NCBI GenBank assembly: GCA_008921705.1
Contig: VFFE01007215.1
Coordinates: forward strand, 5,281,513 to 5,345,512
Direction of reading: 5' to 3'
From: Burhinus oedicnemus
Lineage: Eukaryota > Chordata > Aves > Charadriiformes > Burhinidae
Length of the DNA: 64,000 nt
Shown here: piece after piece, positions 11,322 through 24,800 of the stretch
Layout: each line of letters begins with the position of its first letter
Position numbering within the stretch: position 1 is the stretch's first letter
Program-made: the position numbers and the translations under genes
Notes under the pieces: generated by a model
What the model saw: the letters and a program-made list of their open reading frames with translations, nothing else
The model's database searches: none
Told to the model about the DNA's origin: nothing

Positions 11322-14300
11322 TCAAACAATAGTTTATATTGTTTATTACAAATGTTATGCAAAATATAACACTGGCACCAGATTCGTATCACCATGGTTG
11401 TAAAGATATATTGCACATGCTAAAGCATAAAATATAAGACAAAACCTACAAAACATAAGATATTGGCTTCAATATGTAGATCACTGCATAAGAAACGCAT
11501 AAAATTACATTTTATACACACACTCAGATTGTCACTAGTTTAAAACGCCCTTTCCTATAACACTGACCTAAGGTTTACTTTTTGTGTAATAAGAAAGCAT
11601 TTTCAGCACTGCAAAAATTATACATTATTCCTATAGAAATTTAGCGTATTAATTTTCATTTCAATGCAGGTAGAACATATGAAAAGAAGAAACACTTTAT
11701 ACATTCAAAGAAAGTCTGAAATGAAAATTTACTGGTAATATATTGCTTTTATAACACTCAAATGAAAAAAAAAAAAAAACAACAAAACCCGAGTTTCACA
11801 AAACATTTCCATAATACACAAATATAAAAAGGCACTCTAATATTTCTTACATGACTAAGAATAAAAATCACAAATTTTTTAAAATCATCCTCAAGATACA
11901 TAACCAAGTTTCTCAACAGTACAATGGATAAACAATTCATTTCATGTGTTTGTTCTAATTCAATGATCTGGCAGTTGTTTACTGCATAAAAGTACCAAAC
12001 ACATTATGGTGCCCTTTTAGTAGCGATGAACAGAAATCCCCTGAGCTATTTCACAGCAATTTCAGGCAGTCCGGAGGTTGTAACTCAGTATTTATGAGAG
12101 AGACTTGGGACCCCATCCTGCAGCTGTGGTTAAAATACAGGATGAAACGATCCTGCCAATACAGCCGGGCAGACAGCTGCCCCTCCCCAAATACCCTTTG
12201 CTTGGTGCAGACACAGAAGTCGTCCACGTACTGTAAATTGCAGGATCCAGGGTTAAGTGCAACAATTATACATGATTAACTCTACTCTTGTAAAAAGTCC
12301 ACAGAAAGGCAAGGTGATTATTTACAAGAGTAAAATTATACCCATGCTTAAATACCTACCCTAAATTACAAATTTATTTCTACACATGATAAATTATATT
12401 ACAGATTAATGTACTAGCATACAAAAAAAGGGATTCTGGTAACTCACATGAGATGTGGGATAGGCCAATACTGAGTACTTCCAAGCGTCTTGCTTGTGAC
12501 AGTTTTCCTCCTAAATACACTGTACTCAAAACATGACTTTCACAATGCCCTTAAGATGCTAACAAATCATATGTTTCTATGATTTTTGGAATATTGCATA
12601 CTTACATCATTGTTAGTTTACAGAAAAGTTTAATCGGTAAAGTTTAGATTTGGTTCCTAGAAGGATCAAAGTAATTCAGTAATCACCTATGCTTCTATAA
12701 TGTTGTATACATTGTTAAGAGGCAGCAGTTGGTCTGCTACGCAATTACCAGAGTTACAAGGTATTGCAAATATACAGAAGTATTTTCAGTAACTCTGTAT
12801 GGCAGCAAGTAGAAATACTGACACTTTTTTAATGGCTGTTTAAATTAGTACAACATGTTCTTTGTAAAGAGGACTGGTTTTCTCCTAATGAAGCAACTTC
12901 ATGTAGGACAGTGTAACTTTCTGTATTTCAGGGTGAGAATTATAACTAATCCTGCCAAGGAGGCTACCTACATCTCCAGTGAAAATAAGATTAAAAGGCT
13001 TATCCTGCTGTTAGACAGGTGGTAGCCATTTCCCATTTGTTTGTTTTCAATGACATCATAGTACACACACACAAAAAAAAATACAAATTGGGATTTCTAT
13101 TCATTTCCGAACAGACACCACTGAAAACTAACAACTCATCTCTCCTCTTATTTTCAGTGCTCAGAGTAAGGTCATTATTGCTATTCTGCAACTTTTAAAA
13201 GCAAAAACATTGAGAAAAAAATCAATCATAAAAATGTTATTCTGTGCTATTTCTGAGGAAAAAAACCAGGGTTTCAGGTGCTCTGTCATTCTACTGCAGA
13301 AAATACAGAGTGGGGGGAAAAGAAATGTTCACCTTTAGAGACACTATCCTTTGTGATTTTTTGTTGTAAACTTTGGAAATTTGTTAATGTTCAAGGAAGC
13401 CATATTTAATTTTACCTGATGTCCAAGGAAACAATATTTAATTTTAGCATGGCAAAATAAACTCAATATATAAATATTTTTCCTAATTAAAGAATGGGAA
13501 TCTTCCAATAGATTTTTAACAATTCAGTGGAACATGGCTAAAAACTGCCACCAAACTAAAAATCATTACTTTTCATATACCCTGCCGAAAGCGTGCACTG
13601 AGGAAGTGCATCTCATCCTCCCAGCACAGATGTAGACCTGCAGACAGCCTGAGTGTGAATCATGGGAACTTAACACCTTGACTCCATGCTACGCTACCTT
13701 TTCCCCTCTCTACTGTAGCTGTACACTGTTCTATCACTTGTCTAGCAAGGGGCTGGATCCCCGTCTTGTGCTCTTAAACAAGGAAAAGTGGTTGGCTTTC
13801 TGCTTTTTACCAATATATCCTGTGGACTTAAGCTTTGCATTCCATGCAAGAAGATGGGCACTCTCCTGAAGTGCATTAGCCCTTCCTTTTTCTACTCAGG
13901 CCATCAGTCTTCCCTAGATTCACATTTCGTTTTGCATTATGCCAAATAGTACACACAAATGCTAACTAGGAGAACAAGCCATAGTTATTTTTCCTGGGCA
14001 TTTGTTTCATTTCAAATAAATATAAACACATTTACATTAAAAGTATATGAACATATTCTTTAGTCTGGATAAAAACCCAACTGTGGTCAACACATCATCA
14101 GTTACAAATGTCAACTTGAAACCTGCGTCATAAAATGTAAAATTCACTCAAGACTACTCATTACCTCAAAAGTTTATATTTTTATGGTTTATAAAAACTA
14201 CTTCATTATGTCACTCACATTTGAAGAAAAAATAAAAGTAGCAAAGTCTTCCATTTAATTACTGAAGCATTTTGGTCCTCTTGGTACAGCTGGTAAGTTC

Positions 14301-15590
14301 ATGATAGCTTTTTGTTTATTTTTTGTTTTTGTTTACAAAGTCTCATTCTTCCTTTTGTACATCTGTTGCAGACGAGGGTCGTGGTCCATTTGACCTAGAA
14401 ACTTTGGCAGAAGGAGTAAACATATTCACAAAGCTGACATTGCTTTAAAAGCTGGTGACAATAGGCTTTTTTAGCATGGATCTCCGATCCCCTGCACGGT
14501 ACACTGCTATGTTTTCTGGTGTTTGGTATTTCAACTTTTGGTGTTATGCTTTCATTGCTTTACCTTTGCTCTGTTAATCCAAACACTGGCAAAAGCATTT
14601 TAAAATTCGATACTGTTTACAGTAAAAATAAGTTATTTAAGCATAGAAAAGGAAAAAAAAATCCACTTAAATTGGCAAGTCATTATAAACTTTTACATAC
14701 GCCTTTGTCTACATCTGATTCCCCCCCACACCCCTTTTTTTTTCCCAGTACTAGATTCTTGGTTAATGGCTCAGGTGACAGAAACGTCTAATGACCCTAA
14801 TTCTGTAGTGCAAATAAACCGTACATGTTTGTGCTGAATTGAAAAAAAAAAAGGGCCAAGTGATTTTCATTTTACACAAGTAGTTCCACTAATGTCCATG
14901 GGAAAATATGGTGAGACAAGTAGAATTTGGCCTAAAGAGTTTTTAACTATATTTTTCTAATTGTGTGCTGCAACTAAGAACTGTAAAAAGTGCCTTCTGT
15001 ATGTTTAAGTGCTTAATATATGCAGAATGTAAAAGGTTTCATTTCCTGTAGAAAAGTAATACAGGCAGTTTTAAAATTTACAACTTTACCTTTGGTTTGT
15101 GTAAAAAAAAATAAATTATCTAATTAACAGAGCCCCTGGAAGCAGGAAACAGACAGACATAGGAAAGGGGTGATGCTTGAATCTATGGAGGCTATACTGG
15201 AAATATGTTTGTGTACTAAAGGTACAGCTAAAACATGTAAGAACTTTTTACACACAGTTCCCTGTTTATTTGTGCTGTCAAAAAGAAAAAAGGCATTTTC
15301 TCTTTTCCTACTTAAAATAAGAGGTAGAGACTTTCCACAGGGGCACTTAGGGCCTAAAGAAAACATCAGGAAGCTGAAAAGCTGCAGAACATTAATGGGA
15401 ATATGTTCCAATAAATCCCTCATACTTTGTTATTTAAAGGCTTGATTCTCATCAACACTAGAAATCTTTCAATACCTACTCGTCAAGAATAATAGTTAAG
15501 AATATAGCCATGGGATTTAAGCTGTTTAAAAAGACAAAAATAAAGCTGAAATGAAATAATAATGAAAAAAAGTTTTTGAATACCAAAAAG
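11322..15590 (-). other. ANKRD44: ANKRD44 3' untranslated region
   Basis: From the base after the stop codon to the probable poly(A) site, about 4.3 kb, AT-rich, without introns that I can see, without mobile elements and without coding sequence on either strand. Minor AATAAA signals on the minus strand occur at 15270-15265, 14320-14315 and 12378-12373, which could give shorter transcripts. A let-7 7-base seed match (CTACCTC at 15327-15321) and one Pumilio match (TGTAAATA at 12326-12319) are present but could be chance. The extent is inferred from the signal at 11347-11342. Confidence 0.65.
11342..11347 (-). terminator. ANKRD44: Probable main ANKRD44 polyadenylation signal
   Basis: AATAAA on the minus strand, followed some 25 bases on by a GT-rich stretch (11320-11295, GGTTTCAGTGAGGTTTTGTC) as expected of a downstream element. 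Cleavage would fall near 11322. A competing AATAAA is at 11082-11077 but has a poorer downstream region. Confidence 0.6.
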
Positions 15591-15856
15591 TCAAAATGTT
15601 TCAGAATCCGAATCATTTTCATTGTACCCATCCTCTGTTCCTATGTTATTACTCAAAGGCTTATTGTAAGAGTTAATGCTACCCATACTGGAGCCATCGC
15701 AGAGATGTGTCCTGCCCAAATTGTCTTTTTTAAAACAAACGAAGTTGAAAGTCGTCATTGAACTGGAAGGAGAAAAAGGCATCATGGTAGCCAAAATGAG
15801 TGCCAGGCAGTCAGCCACGTCTTTGTTAGGAGCGCAAGCCAGGGCTGGCGTATGAC
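15591..15856 (-). CDS. ANKRD44: ANKRD44 last coding exon: C-terminal tail
   Basis: Acceptor GTGCCCAG|GTCATA; stop TGA at 15593-15591. Encodes [27 protein letters not shown], then a Ser/Asn-rich tail ending [12 protein letters not shown]. The [20 protein letters not shown] block and the SDSET ending are shared with ANKRD28 and ANKRD52, so this is the ancestral family C-terminus. 266 bases including the stop. Confidence 0.95.
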
Positions 15857-18800
15857 CTGGGCACAAATGCAGACAAGGCAATGGTTAGTACTAAGGGTAC
15901 CGAGAATGGCACTGAGCATTCCTCATATACATCTCTAGATGACATCGTAAGCAGGAGATGTATGTTCAGGCACAATCATGCCAGGCAACAGGGGTATGTT
16001 ACTGATTTTAAATTAGACATGCTGGGGAAATACACACTTTATGGAGCACTTAAATCACTGTGACCACAACAAGCACTATTTTTTTTTTTAAATCAGGCAG
16101 CAAACAGACTTCACGATTTGAATACAAGCACTTGCTAAACACAGTTCTACAGCACAGACAGTATGATGAATACAGAACATGGGGAGTACGGCAACAAGGA
16201 CAGAAACTGGCTTCAGTTTCTGTGCGTACGAACAAGTCTCATTCTGAGAACAATGACTTTCATTAGAACATAAAAGATATTAGTTCAAAAACATTTTGAA
16301 GTAATAAGCAAACGATTTTAAAGACTCATCAGTTGAGTACCTACTCAATTCAGAAAGCAGTTTATTTAGGAATTAAATTATAAGAGAAAAGAATTAGACC
16401 AGTGCATGTGGTACATGTATAGCAGTATGACTACGTGGATGTTTAGTTACCCAAATTTACATTAGGTTAGAAGAATAATGACTATATTCAGAAAGCATGG
16501 CATAAGCTTTAAATACAAAGTTAATATTCTACAGATGTCAGTAAAATGATGAACTGGGGAGATATTAAAAGTTTGTCTTCACTGCAGTTTAACATGGCTC
16601 CTGTCCAAGCACGGCCCCTAAAGCAGCTCTTCAACGCATACAAGTCTTGGAAACCAGTATGCTGATTACACTTGCTACCTATACGTTTTGCAGGCTGCTG
16701 TGTAGTACTCCAGCACTTTCTAACAAGTCCTCCTTTATACTAAGAGCAAACAAAATCTTCTGAAGATGGCTAAATCTTAAGTGCTGCAGCAATTGTAATC
16801 TGAGGCAATGACCACTACTGATCTCCTCCTGCCTCAAGTAAGCTGAGAACACCTGCAGTGTAGATGAGTTTGGCTGACAAATGTGAGCACAGTTTTGAAG
16901 CAAAGTACCTACATTTAAGCACTGGCTGTAGTGAATGCATAGCCTAAATGGAATTTCCTCTTCCACCGAGTTCCAAGCGTGAATATTCTTTAGAATTGTA
17001 CTCGTACTAAGATTGTCTTTACATTTCTCTCATTTAAACTGCATATGCAGTTGTTCCTAGAAAAATTAAATGTGTACCAAATTTAAACTGAATTTTCCCT
17101 CATTACCTATGTGCAAATTAGCTGGATCTGTATGTACAATTTTAATGATAAAAACTGTGCTTCGAAGCTAGTCTGGCTCATTTTTCTGTCCCCTATCTCT
17201 AAAATGAGGTTAGGGCAGAAGGCTTCAGTGGAACTCATTCATGCAAGTATATTGAGGTAGCATTTGGTTAATAGTAAATACTCACCACTCAGTTCTTTTC
17301 ATCCATAGATCTCAAATGTCTTGCAATGATGGGTGAGTATTATTATTGTTACTTTACAGATATGGGAAGATGGAGATACTGAATTGTTACATTAATGCCA
17401 TGAAGTCAGTATTGTAAGAAAGACGAGCTTATTTCAGGAAGACATTTTTGAAAACATTAATTACAGAAGCACAGCCCTTTATGGGCTCTATAATGTTTAG
17501 GGAAGGACTTCATTGAGATCTGAAACAAAATTATCAGATTTATTAACTAATCATGTGTTTTATGAGGCAACAGTAATTTACTTGCATCTTGGATTAGGTC
17601 AGACAATTGGTAAGCACAAGCTTTGATCTCAGAATGAACTAGAGCACAATCAAACATATGTTGATGGTTTTCTTCCTACCCATTAAAACATGCGCTGATT
17701 GAATGCATAATCCTTAATTCTTCTGCAAGGCGTCAGAATTATCCGGTGCCACTTGCATGTTTAGGAAATTCAAGTTACCACTGCACTCAAGCATTAAAAA
17801 AGACTAGCTGTTGATAGTACATGCAAAATGAACAGTAAAAGGGACCGCTGTGATGTTTAGAATACATTTTTATATTAAAGAACAATAAAGAGTATCTTTT
17901 TTTTAGTAGGTACTCACACAGTTCATTGTCTGTTTTTGGAAGGATAAAAGCATCAATGATGTCTATCATCAGCGTTTAAGTCTATTGCTTCAGTCTGTTG
18001 TAAAACTACCTGTTGGGTCCTACTGAAGATTGTCAAAGTGTGTTATTTACTTACCATTTTCATCTACTGCTAGGACACATGCCCCTTTGGCTAGCAACTC
18101 TTCAACCACCATCTTTAAGCCGTTTCGTGCAGCAATATGGAGAGGTCTACAAAAACATAACAACTAAATTCAAGTTCCATTTAAAATAGACTTTCTAAAA
18201 AAGGTTAGGTAATTCTTAAAGCATACCAAGCATCAGAAAGAGAATGTTTTCCTTTTTTGAATCATTACAATTATATTGCAGACATTAAATTATATTACAG
18301 CCTTTAAAATAATCCTCATGTTCCACATCTATAAAACATATGTGCAAGACAAATATAATTACCTTTACATACACAATGATTGCGTAATGCTTTCCAGTCT
18401 AAAGGCTTTCTTTAAAAAGCTCTCATGTTTCCACTGTTTGCAGTGCACAATCGACATTTAAAAGGAAAATTATCTAAGACTGAAGAAATGCCTTTGTTCC
18501 ATCCTTCATTCTGGCTACTACAGACTGTTCAAAATTATTGTATTGCCTTTTTATCCATGAATACTTGATTGCTAATCCAGCTGGTGGTTAAAAATAACCA
18601 CTGGTGTGCTCTCTTCCTGGGCCAACAGTCAATGCTCCCAATTTGGGGACAGCTAGTGGGACGGGAAAAACAATTTCATATTGGAAGGGGGGGAAAAAAG
18701 GGCTAAGATGGAATGAATTCTCCTGCAAGCACTAGGTGATCTGCCACCTGAACTCATGGTTGAATCTCCTCCTATGGCATTCCCACATACCAGTCAAACA

Positions 18801-21800
18801 GTTGCAGCTGGAGTAAGAATATCGATGGTTCTAACTCTGCTGATAATATATGGTATGGACGGGAGTTGCACATAAAATATCACCTAAAAAACCCTCTGAA
18901 AATTAAATGTACCATCCTAAGTCTAAATAATTTATTTAGATTTAAGGTGAAGCTCAAAAAGCCAGGAAATGCCAGATGTATACTTACACATTCACACAAT
19001 TAATAGACATTTTGATATAGTCTTCAAATAAATGACCTCACAGAATTTTTCCACCAGACCACGGACAGAATTGGCATCAAAGGAATCAAAATTAAAAGTG
19101 AAAATGCAATAAAAATCTAGTCTTTTCAAGGGCAAGCACTCCAAAAAATCAGAAATTAACTTTTTTGTTTTACGAAAAAATCTGAGACATGAATTTGAAA
19201 TGCTAAATCGGAATCTTCTGGTAAGTCAACTGAACTTGAGAGGATCAGGCTATACTTACGTCTGCAATGCATTATTTTTTGCATTAATAAGGCTCTGTTC
19301 TTGTATCTTGTCAAGTATTAACAAGGCACATTTTTCATGACCCTGTAGTTGGGAACATAACAAATAGTGTTAATTTGCTAAGGAGTTTGTAACTGAGGCA
19401 AAAGAAATGTTACATATAAAAGTGAAATTTAATAGCTCAGTCTGAAATAAAAAACATGCTACTCAGCTTATAAGGGTGTGTAGTAGGTGAACTGTAGGAG
19501 CCTTAAAATACCATTTACAAACCGCCACTGGTAGCATGCTTTAGCACATTAGAAATATAGACATTCACCTGTCTTTCAACCCTCCATTCATTATATATGA
19601 ATCCAGCTCCTCAGCTTTCAGAGAAGATCGCTATTTCTTTTGAGAGAGCATTCAATGGATTCTTTATTAGAACTACATAGTAACCTAGGTTTAATCTCAA
19701 AAACTAATACTGTACTTTCTGGATCTTTAAACGCCTTTCTGTATTATTTATAAGCTACTACAAAATCCCTTCAGTGTGAGAGCTCTAATAATGAAACTTT
19801 GGAAATAGTACAGATCCGGGCCTTATTTCTGATACTGTTTCAGCACAGCAAGTTGCAGATGCCAAGCCTACAGCCTTGGCAGGTGAACAGCTGCCTGAAA
19901 GACCTTGAGAAATCAGCAAGGCTTATGTGTCTGCAGAAACTGGAGTAATACTATCACACTGGAGTCCAATCTGTGGATAGGAGCAAAAGAAAAGGCCCAG
20001 GAGATGGAATCCCACGGGCTTTTTTTCTTGCAGAAACAGCAGTAGCAATTGGAATTCAGAGGAAGAAAGGGTGGGAAAAGACACCACCACCAATCTAATC
20101 AATGCCTCTGGTTTTACTGCTACAGCGCATAAGGGAAAAAATTCTGGGGTCCTTCCACAGAAACTGGAGAGTAAGAAAAAAGAATAAATACTTTTGTTTG
20201 GTTGGTTGGTTTTTGGTTTTTTTTGTTTTGCCACTGAATATATGTTAAGCTATTTTACAGTGAGATTATTTGGTAAAATCTCAAAGGATTTTCCAGTATT
20301 TCTCTTAGTTTCCCTTCCTTATGTTTCAGCTGTCATAAGAGGGTCCATATTTCTAAATTTACTTAACCTTGAAACAGTTTTGAGAAAAAGCTTGGAACAA
20401 TGCTCCCCTCCTTACCACAAGTTCGACCATCACATTTCCATTGCAGAAATATTTTTAGGAGCATGAACACACACACACATATACAGACTGTGAAGAGAAT
20501 AGAATCACACAGAGGTCTTCAACTTACTTTACTGCTAGCCAAGTGCAAAGATGTATTCAACTCCTTATCTTTCAATGTCAGGTCAGCCTTGGCAATGTTC
20601 ACCAAAAAGTCTGAGGTATAGAACAGAAATCAACAAACAAACCCAAGGGGCAGAAGAACATGTAAAAATAGAGGAAAAAAAAATATCACTATTTCAATAT
20701 ACATGTGCATAGATGCTAATCAATTAAGCCTTTATGTGATGTAAGCTTAATGAACATGAAGTGAAAATAATGAATGAGAACAGACTAATCTCGTGCAGTT
20801 AATCAGCAAGCAAAGGCAGAGCAAATGGCTCATTCACCATGCCCCGAACTGTCAAACATATATTCATCTTAATTTATTTATAAACTTCCCCATTTGCAGA
20901 TCAGCAAGTTCTGCCTGAATCACTTTCTCCTGAGAACAACTATGGATTCTGCTTTGAGAGGACTAAGTGAATATAAAGAATTTAGGGTGCAGTCTGTGCT
21001 GTTGAAGCTAGAGAAAAGGGAATTCTGTTAAGCCAATATGACCCTAATCTTTATGTCTATAGTATATAGTCTAGCCTGGACAAACAGCTGCTGATAGCTG
21101 CCATTGTAAGAACAGAACTTCCTATAATAAAGCATGCAGTTTTACTGCTCCATAAAATCAAGGAAGCAAAACAGGAGAATAGAATTACTACTCCCCTCAT
21201 GCTCTTTACAGTGTGCTCTTAGGAGGAAATAAGACTCAAGTTTGTTATTGCAAACGTTCACCAAGACTGCGGAGAAAAAATGACTGAGAAGAAAAAGAAC
21301 TTTTTTACAGATGTAAAAGTAGCTTCTTACAGACATCCACTCAATTTATTTTCCTTCCTTAGTTTTCACAGGAGAAAAAATGACTACGCATTTGGGATAG
21401 TAACTGCAGTAGCACTCACCCTTCAAGATGAACAGAGGCAAGGATGTACTTACCTACAGCACCTACGTGACCGTTGTGAGCTGCCATCATGAGAGGTGTT
21501 TTCCCTGTGTGATCTGCAGCATTCACTTGCGCGCTGTGACTCAGGAGGAGCTGGAGGCACTCCACGTGATCCGCAAAGGCTGCTGCGTGAAGGGGTGTTC
21601 TGTGGGGAAAGTAACATGACCACAGCTGTTGCTAAAGAATGACAATATTCCTGTTTACTTACCTTCCCTAGAACCTGAAAGTGCAAGACATTTTCAATTT
21701 TATTTTTTTTTCCTATGAAACTTTGAGTTATTGCCAGGGAATGTTATAGTAGCAGCACCTGAAATAAGTTAAAGAATATTTACAGCGTCTGTCCTGGTGC

Positions 21801-24800
21801 AATCTAAACTTCAAAAAAAAGGGAAGCATAAGGTGGATATGATACTGTGGAAAATCTGATATTAGCAGCATATTTATTTTAATGGAGCACGCTGCATAAT
21901 ATGAAAAGCAGCTCAATCCCTCATTCTTATTCATCTGATTTTATTTTTTTTTTAAGAAGCCTAAGGTGGGAAGAACTATCAGAAAAGGACAGATCCATTA
22001 GTTAAAAAAACTAAAGTATTTTAAGTTATAGTAAAAAATATTACAGCAACAAGCTACAATAACAGTATTACTATAAAAGGCAGAGGGAATTCTATCCACC
22101 ATGAAGGTCATCAGTTTTCACAAGACTGAGATACTAGAATTTGTTCGCTGTCTCCCCATGGCATTTTGGGTCTTAAGTGTGACTAATAGAGACGAAAGAT
22201 AGTTGGTAGACAATCTAGCCCATAGTGTTACTTCAGGTTTTGCTTATCAGTAAGGGTGAGGTGGTCTTACCCTTATAGGGGTAAGTAATCACCATTACTG
22301 AAGGTCGTGAATTTGTTTTAATTAATAGAAACAATGAGTATCCAATTTTTAGAATTTCGTCAATTTTAATTAAATATATACACACACACAGAGTGAGGAG
22401 ATTCTCAATGTGACAAATTAAGGATTTGGTTGAATGCATATTTCTCGCTGTATCAGTATTATTTTACTGCATAGATGTTTTGAGTTGTGTGTCCTCAGAA
22501 TGCTAACATAGCATTAAAGCTTTTAATGAAATACTTTTCTATGTATACAAAGTACGACCCCATCTAGCAAAGATTAACATGTTTAAATATATAACAAAGA
22601 AAACTGGTTCAGGAAAACAGCCTATAGCTGTTCTTAAAAAACAGAATACCATTTCTTGTGTATTTCTTTTCATATGTACTACGAAATTGAATACTTCATA
22701 GTATTGTTGCTTCAAGTGAGACACCATTTAACTCTCTTGCAGTGTAAACTGCTGCCTGAAAGAGTCAGCATGATAAGTCTTAGCTCAACTTTATCAGAAA
22801 AGGATTAGTTCCAGAGGTTCAGAAAGAAGTATGAAAAATACTAGATGGATTCATGAGGATGAAATGCAATTTGTTTAAGAAACTATTACCTTCCTTTTTC
22901 ATCTTTGCAATTGACAATGCTGGCATCGATGGCTCCGATGAGCAATGATGCACAGTTTTCGTGATCATTGATTCTGCCAAAGAAAAGACATTTTCAAAAA
23001 GGTAAAAAGTCTACGCCTTTTCCCACTTTCCAATATTAATTTACTTCACTTCCCATTAATATTTTGTATTCGTTACTTATAAGTTATCCTAACATACCTT
23101 TGACGTAATGCTTTCAGTCACTTTTCTGATGACTCATCATCTTTCCATTTAACCAAACTACATCTGCCACTATGAATTTCAGTCTCTAAAGTAAAGCTGA
23201 TCCTGCAATTCACTATGCGCAAAGGTAATTGAAAGTGCAGCAACAACCTAGGATTAAAACCTTAATACCTTGAAGTCATTTAATCTAAATGTCAAACACA
23301 CCTGGATTTGCAAAGCACTCAGTCATAGATACCTACATATAGAAAGCTTTATTTATAAGCTAGTTTCAGGTACTGAAGCCCACATCTCTTCCAACTCACT
23401 CATTTAACACATTTGCTTGATGGATGTACTCAATTAATACTCTTTCTGGTTATTGCTAATTTGTCTCATTTCATTATGAACATGAACAGTGTTTAGTAAC
23501 AGTATTGGACATATAATATAGCTAACACACACCCATGCTGGATTAGCAGCTGTTTTCATTTTAATTTGCACGCATTTTTAAGTTGCACAGCTTTTTAATG
23601 GGTTTGAGAATTACATACTCATTTAAAAGAATATAAAAATTGAAAAAAAAAATTTCAAAGCCATCACTAGAAATTCAGATTTCAGATTTTAAGCACAGTA
23701 AAAACAGTGCTTTATATATGCTTTTATTTCTCTAAGATATTGGGGTTTTCATAATTTCAAAGTTTGATACATGACAAATTACTTCTCTACTTTCCAATGA
23801 CGCGGACTGTAGAAGGAAAGCCTACACAATAGTAACTCCTATCATTACTTCTGGAAGACATTCATTCTTGTAATGGAATATAGAAGAGAATACAGTCATT
23901 CTAACTGTTGGCAGAAATTAGGATGGTTTGCATTTGTTTTTTCAGCGCTTAATTCCTTACTCTTCTGACGGCTTACGTGTTTTAACAAGCATGTTAGGTC
24001 CTACAAACTAAAGTAATCTTGCGTTTTTAAAAAAATGCATTTGCAATTATGAAGTTACAATTTTGCTCTATTAGAATCCTTCCCATATGAAAACATACTG
24101 CTTTATTTGAATAAGGAATATGTATAAAATACATGCACGGAAAAAGATGAATAACTCATAATAGCCATCACCTTTTTGTTGTTCATAAGTAATACGAGAA
24201 CTTTGGATACAGAATCTGCCTCTATAACTGATAAATCCCTATAGCTAGGACCTGGGTAAGAAGTACCACACCTTCAAGACAGAGATTATCTCAGCAGGAA
24301 AAAGACCATGAAGAAAATCAGTCTGGAAAACACTCAGCTGAGGAATACGTGGAAAAAATAGGGCCTGCACAGGCATGACAATCTACCATGACATAGATTG
24401 TTGTTTCAAATCCTTCTTTCATTAAATGTTTTGTCCCTATTGCTAAAAAAAAAAATAATCTTGATTCTGACAAATTTCTTAATTTTCAGCCATTGGGTTT
24501 CAAAGGAACCTCAAAAGTTCATACTTACACGGACCAAGGCACTATAGCCCAGGTCATGGCCTAAGAATGGAAGAGCTATGAAGTTCCAAGCCTGTGTGAA
24601 TAAAAGGCATAGGTCGGTAGTTCTAAGCAAGGGAAAAGAAACTAGAAAGGGAGCAGAAATGCAGCTATTTAACTAAAAGTCAGAATTTCATCAAATAGCC
24701 TAAATGTATGAAATTTATCCAAAAATACTCTTTATTCTGCCACTTCTTCAGCAAAAGTATAAGCACAATTTTATGATCAGCTTTAAAATTATTTGCTTGT

